64,000 nt of DNA from an uncultured Flavobacteriales bacterium. Its GTDB lineage: Bacteria > Bacteroidota > Bacteroidia > Flavobacteriales_D > Crocinitomicaceae. Position numbers and translations under genes: made by a program. Below the pieces are notes generated by a model that searched no databases, was not told where the DNA came from, and was given only the letters and a program-made list of their open reading frames with translations. Of this stretch, positions 59,595-64,000 are shown piece by piece. Location of the stretch: the NCBI GenBank assembly GCA_913054135.1, contig CAJXJK010000012.1, forward strand, positions 93,473 through 157,472, written 5' to 3'. Each line of letters opens with the position of its first letter. Positions within the stretch are counted from its first letter, which is position 1.

Positions 59595-60119
59595 ATGACA
59601 CAAGATAGACACTACATTGAAACAGATAGATTAATAATGAGGAAGTTTACCCTAGATGACGCCGAAGCTGCTTTAGCTATGAACTCAGAACCTGAGGTGA
59701 CAAAATACATTCCATTCGAATCTGCTAAAACACTTGAAAAAGTTAAAGAATCAATTGCCAATAATACATTGGCCGATTACGATAAACATGGATTCGGAAG
59801 ACTTGCGGTAACACTCAAAGAAACCGGGGAATTCATGGGTTTTTCTGGTTTAAAAAATGATCCAACTCTAAAAGGTGTTGACATAGGATTCAGATTTTGC
59901 AGCAGATTTTGGGGACAAGGATATGGTACAGAATCTGCTATGCCTTTTTTAGACGTAGCATTTAAGGACCTACAAGTTCCTGAACTAATAGGTGCAGCTA
60001 TGAAAGATAATCTGGGATCAATTGCTATCTTAAAAAAAATGGGCTTGACATTCAAACACACAGAAATGTTTGAAGGCTATCCTTTTGAAGTGTATGGCCT
60101 AAAAAATCCTCATATTTGA
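59595..60119 (+). CDS. GNAT-family N-acetyltransferase (174 aa)
   Basis: RimJ/RimL-type acetyltransferase: ETDRLIMRKFTLDDAEAALAMNSEPEVTKYIPF at the N-terminus, GFGRLAVTLKETGEFMGFSGLK, the acetyl-CoA-binding RFWGQGYGTESAMPFLDVAFK segment (Q/RxxGxG/A) and IAILKKMGLTFKH. The substrate amine is unknown. A 50-aa gene follows 4 bases after its stop. Confidence 0.9.
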   Translation: MTQDRHYIETDRLIMRKFTLDDAEAALAMNSEPEVTKYIPFESAKTLEKVKESIANNTLADYDKHGFGRLAVTLKETGEFMGFSGLKNDPTLKGVDIGFRFCSRFWGQGYGTESAMPFLDVAFKDLQVPELIGAAMKDNLGSIAILKKMGLTFKHTEMFEGYPFEVYGLKNPHI

Positions 60120-60123
60120 CACC

Positions 60124-60276
60124 ATGAAGTTCATCTTACTAACCAATTTTAATCGCTTGCAAGATGTAGGCAACTTACCCGAAGATGGTGAATCAAACTA
60201 TCCAATGTTGATCGTTTTGATCTTGTCTATTGGCGCAGTACTCTACTTTAACTACAGAAGATCAAGTAAAAAATAA
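60124..60276 (+). CDS. Small single-pass membrane protein (50 aa)
   Basis: ATG 4 bases after the GNAT stop; 50 residues with one transmembrane segment (YPMLIVLILSIGAVLYFNY) and a basic C-terminus (RRSSKK). No family recognised. Probably translated from the GNAT mRNA; short and unsupported by homology, so moderate confidence. Confidence 0.5.
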   Translation: MKFILLTNFNRLQDVGNLPEDGESNYPMLIVLILSIGAVLYFNYRRSSKK

Positions 60277-60326
60277 AGTTTGGTTCAATAATTGCCTTTA
60301 CATAATTGAACGTAAAAACAATCATT

Positions 60327-60814
60327 ATGAAAAAGATCATTTTAGCTTCTCTCGCACTGCTTTGTGGACTCGTTTCATTTTCACAAGGAAAACATACCGA
60401 AACAAGATCAATAACTGAAAACGGTATTACTAAAAGTTGGAAAATTATCAAAGAGTTTGATGCTCAAGGAAACATGATTGATTACGATTCAACCTATGTA
60501 GAAGGTCCTCAAAACGAATCTCAAATGGAGACTTTCCTAATGATTCATCCGGTGACTTCGAAGGATTTGGTGACATGGGTGACTTTGGATCAAACGATTT
60601 TGGTTCAATGAATATGGATTCCATCATGACCGATATGAATGCCAAAATGTCTCAGATGATGCAGGAAATGCAGCAGATGATGAACAATATGGATTTTGAC
60701 AAAATGTTTGAGGACATGCCAAAAATGGACGAGTTTTCTCCTCAACCAAGAGAAGACAAAATTATTGTTCCTGACAATCAATACGGAAACAAACCAAAAG
60801 GTACTAGAGCATAA
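60327..60814 (+). pseudogene. Exported Met/Asp-rich protein broken by a -1 frameshift
   Basis: The first part starts MKKIILASLALLCGLVSFSQ (signal peptide) and reads in frame to ESQMETF at about 60535. There the frame becomes shadow-like (ends 60611), while the -1 frame continues with PNDSSGDFEGFGDMGDFGSN, then MNMDSIMTDMNAKMSQMM and a tail to TAA at 60812. Adding one T to the T3 at 60533-60535 joins both halves into about 162 codons. So it is a recent deletion, a sequencing error, or programmed frameshifting. Mature part acidic and rich in Met and Gln; no family recognised. Confidence 0.75.
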
Positions 60815-60855
60815 TTACCTCAAAATAATTTTTCCTGACAAAATTTGCAATAAAC

Positions 60856-60863
60856 TAATTTTG
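60856..60863 (+). promoter_or_regulatory. -7 box TAATTTTG for the 93-aa and 150-aa pair
   Basis: Exact TAnnTTTG, 16 bases before the GTG at 60880. Confidence 0.5.
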
Positions 60864-60879
60864 TTAGTATATTTCTATT

Positions 60880-61161
60880 GTGGGAGGCAGTGGCCACATA
60901 AGAGAAATGAATCGAATGTTGAAAGACAATCGCGAAAACCGTAGATCAAAAAGAAAAGGGTATAAAGACAGCTATGTCCCTTTAACAAAGGTAAAGCCAC
61001 TAGTATTTGAAGAGCCTAGCTCTGACACATTACATGAAATTCTCAAGAAGATTAAGCGTAAAAAAAGAATAGAAAGAGAACAAACAATATTCTTTTTAGT
61101 TTTTTCGGTCATCTTCGTTACTGTATTCTTAATTTTCGATTACCTCTATTTTTTCTCATAA
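60880..61161 (+). CDS. Small membrane protein sharing an N-terminal motif with its neighbour (93 aa)
   Basis: GTG start. N-terminus GGSGHIREMNRMLKDNRENR is basic and similar to the start of the next gene (SSYGHMAEMNRKIKENREKG). A strongly basic middle, then one C-terminal transmembrane helix (TIFFLVFSVIFVTVFLIFDYLYFFS). No known family. The shared GHxxEMNRxxKxNRE motif suggests a common cytoplasmic partner. Cotranscribed with the following gene (2-base gap). Confidence 0.7.
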   Translation: MGGSGHIREMNRMLKDNRENRRSKRKGYKDSYVPLTKVKPLVFEEPSSDTLHEILKKIKRKKRIEREQTIFFLVFSVIFVTVFLIFDYLYFFS

Positions 61162-61163
61162 GC

Positions 61164-61616
61164 ATGTCTAGTTATGGACATATGGCCGAGATGAATCGAA
61201 AAATAAAGGAGAATCGAGAAAAAGGAGGCTCAGCATTTGAACGTAAAAAAACTACGAGACTGATTAAGGGAAAGCAGTCCAAATTCAATGTGGCTAGGCG
61301 ACCAAAACGTCTAAAGCTTACAACTGCTATCTTAACTTTTGTTGTTTTTATGGGCCTTTTCATAGTCAGCTTTAAAGTCCTTCAATCATACAATTCATAC
61401 GAAGTAAACCGCACTGAAATTGACTGGTCTGAAACTGAACAAAAGGATTTTGATTTATTCATGAATTATGGCCAATATGATTTAGAATCGGGTTATTATG
61501 AAGGTGCCAAAATTGAATTCGAACAAGCCTTGAAAATTTATCCCGAAAATGAAAAGGCATTATATGGTCTCAAAACTTCGAATCAGCACCTAGAGAATTA
61601 TCAACAATTTGACTGA
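61164..61616 (+). CDS. Membrane protein with N-terminal MNR motif and TPR-like tail (150 aa)
   Basis: The same GHMAEMNRKIKENRE motif starts the protein, followed by a basic segment, one transmembrane helix at about 54-73 (AILTFVVFMGLFIVSFKVLQ) and a C-terminal TPR unit (MNYGQYDLESGYYEGAKIEFEQALKIYPENEKALYGL). So N-in with a TPR domain outside. Function unknown; likely forms a complex with its upstream neighbour. A weak hairpin CTGATTT/AAATCAG lies just past the end without a T run. Confidence 0.75.
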   Translation: MSSYGHMAEMNRKIKENREKGGSAFERKKTTRLIKGKQSKFNVARRPKRLKLTTAILTFVVFMGLFIVSFKVLQSYNSYEVNRTEIDWSETEQKDFDLFMNYGQYDLESGYYEGAKIEFEQALKIYPENEKALYGLKTSNQHLENYQQFD

Positions 61617-61773
61617 TTTATAAAAAATCAGGGCGGTTTTCGTGTAATTCTTAACGTAATCTATTAAATCAGTAGACCCACTGGCAACCCTCATATTTTT
61701 TTGTCGTAACTTAAACGTAGTTTAACCAATGCGAAGCAAAACCCTCTTCGTAAACTTGAACCAAGATCTACTA

Positions 61774-62154
61774 ATGAGAAAAAGAACAATTGCCGTATTT
61801 GCGTCTGTTGTTGCGTTATTTTTAGCGCAATATTCTCATGCGCAACTATTTCCTAACGGTGATTTCGAACCAGTACCAGCTGCAACTATTTGCCAATGTC
61901 CTGACAACTTCACTTGTGGTAATGATTCAGGAAGAGTGGTTGATGGAGTTCATCCAGTGTTCACAGCTGGAACCACAGGCGGATGCATTGGCCCAACAAA
62001 TTATTTCCCTCAACTTGAAGCTTATAGCGGAAACTGCTGTACCTACTTCTATGCGGGTGCTGATAAACTTGACTTTAAACCTACATTTTTTTGTTGCCGA
62101 AAAGAAATTTATTGGGACGGAAATTGGCAAGGAAACATAACATTAACAAGATAA
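61774..62154 (+). CDS. Exported Cys-containing protein, possibly truncated (126 aa)
   Basis: Signal peptide MRKRTIAVFASVVALFLAQY ending SHAQ. The mature start LFPNGDFEPVPAATICQCPDNFTCGND looks like the N-terminus of larger T9SS-exported Bacteroidota proteins, and GGCIGPTNYFPQLEAYSGNCCTYFYAGADKLDF continues it. After a T7 run (62086-62092) the sequence becomes Cys/Trp-odd and stops soon. It may be a frame-disrupted gene remnant or a genuine short protein. The start at 61774 is preferred over 61729. The next gene begins 3 bases after the stop, in the same frame. Confidence 0.55.
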   Translation: MRKRTIAVFASVVALFLAQYSHAQLFPNGDFEPVPAATICQCPDNFTCGNDSGRVVDGVHPVFTAGTTGGCIGPTNYFPQLEAYSGNCCTYFYAGADKLDFKPTFFCCRKEIYWDGNWQGNITLTR

Positions 62155-62157
62155 AAT

Positions 62158-64000
62158 ATGAGATTGTTAAAACTTAATATACTAATCATTGCGCTCTGTG
62201 CGACTTTTACAGCCTGGAATCAAACTCCTAACAACTGTAATGAATATACAACAGTCGGGACTTCAGGGTCATCATACAATGCCGGTCAAAATGCTGGATG
62301 TAATGCCAACGTTGGTGGCCAAGTAACGGGTACAGCTGCTTGGACGGGAACGAGCTGCGGAGGAACCTTGGTTTCAACAGTTGTTGGGCCTGCGGTATCT
62401 TGCCTGACTTTAGCTTATACAGCTGTAAATACAAATGATTACGGAACAATGACTACCAATACTGGAGGAACATTGACTGTTACAGCAGTGAATGCTGGAG
62501 TGGTCGGAAATGTTGTTGGACCTTTTAATTGTGGAGGATCTTATGGTGATGTAGCAGTAACAATTTGTTCTACTGTCCCATTTACTTCTGTGACATTAAC
62601 GAATACTGGATGTACTTCTGGTTGGGTAATCAATTGCGCTACACAAACAGGTTGTGGTGGAGGTGGTGGCGGAAATGCCGGTGCTGATGATTTATCAACC
62701 GTGACTTGCGGAGGTACTGTAAATCTTAATACTTTAGTAACTGGTGATGCTGGTGGAACTTGGGAAGAGACTACAGTTCCGGCTTCAGGAGCTTTTAATA
62801 CGGGTACTGGTGTTTTTGATGCTGATGCAGCAGGTGTCGGTATTTACACTTTTGAATACATAGTAACTGGTGGATGTTCAGGTGGTGACACAGCTGAATT
62901 CCAAATTGAAGTTTCTCCTATTGGTGATGCTTCTTGGACTTTACCTCCTACTCCATGTGCGAATGATGCTGATATTGATTTAAGTGCTTTGATTACTGGT
63001 ACTGCTGGCGGAACTTGGTCAGGAACTGGTGTGACTGGAACTATGTTTGACCCAACCTCCGGCTCCCAAAATATAACCTATACTGTTGGTACCAATCCTT
63101 GTGATGATGTCGTCACCCAAATGCTTACTGTAACTCCTGCATCTGATCCTGATTGGACAAGTCCGGGAACAGTTTGTGAAGCAGATGGCGTTATTGATCT
63201 TACAACTTTAGTAAATGGAACTGCTGGCGGAACTTGGTCTGGCTCTGGTGTAACAGGAAACAACTTTGACCCTACTGGTTTAAGTGGTCCTATCTCTGTG
63301 ACTTACACAGTGGGTACTGCTCCTTGTATTGGTATAGAAGCCAATGACATTACGGTTAATCCTGATGTTGATCCTGCTTGGACACCTCCGGCAAACCTTT
63401 GTGATGCTTCTCCTTTAGTTGACCTTAACACATTAATTACTGGAACTCCGGGCGGAACTTGGTCAGGAACTGGTGTTACTGGATCTGATTTTGATCCTGC
63501 TTCAGGAACGCAAATGGTTACTTACACAGTTGGTATTGCTCCTTGTGAAGAAACTTCTGTACAACAAATTGATGTGGTGGCAACTCCTGATCCAGCTTGG
63601 ACAACTCTTTCACTTTGTGCTACTGCGGCTCCATTTGATTTAGCAGGACAAATTACTGGTGATCCAGGAGGAACTTGGTCAGGTGTTGGAATGACAGGCT
63701 CTACTTTTGACCCTTCTGTTGGCACTCAAGATATTACTTACACGGTTTCTTTCGGAGCATGTTCTGACATGTTAACTCAAACTATTGATATCGGTCAGCC
63801 TCAAGTTGATGTGGCTTTTACAAACGTTACTTGCTTTGGAAACACTGACGGTACTGCAGATGCAACCGTAACGGGTGGATCAGGAAACTATACTTATTTA
63901 TGGACTCCTGGCGGACAAACTGCTGCTTCTGTTACCGGTCTTGCGGCTGGTGATTATACAGTGACAGTAACTGATAACACTTATGGATGTTCTGATGATG
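62158..64000 (+). CDS. Third giant repeat surface protein, 5' part only (614 codons, runs off window)
   Basis: Open to the end of the window. Signal peptide MRLLKLNILIIALCATFTAW. The domain at about 23-165 matches the N-terminal domain of the 8859 gene (TSVTLTNTGCTSGWVINCA, AVNTNDYGTMTTNTGGTL). Four 73-75-residue units follow, with C....DLSALITGTAGGTWSGTGVTG, FDPTSGSQNITYTVG and PC. A SprB-type repeat begins near 550 (VDVAFTNVTCFGNTDGTADA). Presumably ends with a T9SS domain downstream. Not annotatable further. Confidence 0.85.
   Translation, partial: MRLLKLNILIIALCATFTAWNQTPNNCNEYTTVGTSGSSYNAGQNAGCNANVGGQVTGTAAWTGTSCGGTLVSTVVGPAVSCLTLAYTAVNTNDYGTMTTNTGGTLTVTAVNAGVVGNVVGPFNCGGSYGDVAVTICSTVPFTSVTLTNTGCTSGWVINCATQTGCGGGGGGNAGADDLSTVTCGGTVNLNTLVTGDAGGTWEETTVPASGAFNTGTGVFDADAAGVGIYTFEYIVTGGCSGGDTAEFQIEVSPIGDASWTLPPTPCANDADIDLSALITGTAGGTWSGTGVTGTMFDPTSGSQNITYTVGTNPCDDVVTQMLTVTPASDPDWTSPGTVCEADGVIDLTTLVNGTAGGTWSGSGVTGNNFDPTGLSGPISVTYTVGTAPCIGIEANDITVNPDVDPAWTPPANLCDASPLVDLNTLITGTPGGTWSGTGVTGSDFDPASGTQMVTYTVGIAPCEETSVQQIDVVATPDPAWTTLSLCATAAPFDLAGQITGDPGGTWSGVGMTGSTFDPSVGTQDITYTVSFGACSDMLTQTIDIGQPQVDVAFTNVTCFGNTDGTADATVTGGSGNYTYLWTPGGQTAASVTGLAAGDYTVTVTDNTYGCSDD
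62930..63790 (+). repeat. Four ~220-base coding repeats in the third giant protein
   Basis: Repeat anchors (GG.TWSG) begin near 63004, 63223, 63448 and 63667: spacings 219, 225 and 219 bases. Ends approximate. Confidence 0.75.

Noticed and set aside
61614..61640. Hairpin CTGATTT/AAATCAG after the 150-aa gene as a terminator
   Set aside because: No T run follows and the stem is weak and AT-rich; left out of the terminator list.

Overview
The window is chromosomal DNA of a low-GC member of the Bacteroidota, most likely Flavobacteriales (Crocinitomicaceae/Cryomorphaceae-like; family placement is inference). The evidence: secreted proteins ending in the type B gliding-motility/T9SS sorting domain, Bacteroidota-type TAnnTTTG promoter boxes ahead of many genes, few obvious Shine-Dalgarno sites, the bacillithiol gene bshB1, a two-subunit methylmalonyl-CoA mutase, and Bacteroidota-typical families (DUF2007, DUF4199, YcxB-like, GIN-domain lipoprotein). 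No rRNA, tRNA, CRISPR array, integrase or transposase was seen.

Layout. 0.1-8.1 kb is housekeeping: thioredoxin-like protein, ECF sigma factor with a small membrane partner, NUDIX hydrolase divergent from pyrE, birA, then a compact rsfS-ftsH-DUF2007-cdsA-psd operon for ribosome silencing, membrane proteolysis and phospholipid synthesis. 8.2-18.9 kb is a surface-protein island: a Cys/Lys-rich secreted peptide, a PKD protein and two giant paralogous T9SS substrates (1382 and 1884 aa). 19.0-22.3 kb (minus strand) is an arsenosugar biosynthesis operon: DUF547 protein, radical SAM ArsS, TIGR04282 glycosyltransferase, ArsM. 22.4-29.0 kb holds folate, permease, nucleoid and lysine genes, a disrupted four-helix-bundle (S23-like) gene bounded by inverted repeats, three small membrane proteins, a GIN lipoprotein and a PagL-like deacylase. 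29.1-34.4 kb carries mazG, a 58-aa membrane protein and mutA-mutB. 34.4-40.4 kb has bioA, bshB1, a GT-C mannosyltransferase-like protein, a YfgM-like TPR protein and ribH. 40.5-50.6 kb has pyrG, yidC, two paralogous fatty acid desaturases with a DUF4199 protein, mpl and an MBL-fold hydrolase. 50.7-58.2 kb has a HU-like/SPOR protein, a PAS histidine kinase, a gene remnant, a PLP enzyme, secreted CAP and DUF1566 proteins and an ABC exporter. 58.3-64.0 kb has a small T9SS protein, YceI, GNAT, several small envelope proteins (one frameshifted) and the start of a third giant repeat protein that runs off the window.

How the genes work together. The envelope theme dominates: phospholipid synthesis (cdsA, psd), lipid desaturation, membrane insertion and quality control (yidC, ftsH, YfgM-like), peptidoglycan recycling (mpl, SPOR) and T9SS-exported adhesin-like proteins. 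The T9SS machinery is not in the window. The points most worth a second look are the inverted-repeat-bounded S23-like element with a nonsense codon, the arsenosugar operon with its DUF547 gene, the giant paralogues (repeat-number change, C8G5 tract, shared 16-base sequence after their stops, leader hairpin), a REP-like repeat inside a coding region, and three genes whose promoter box lies so close to the ATG that they may be leaderless.
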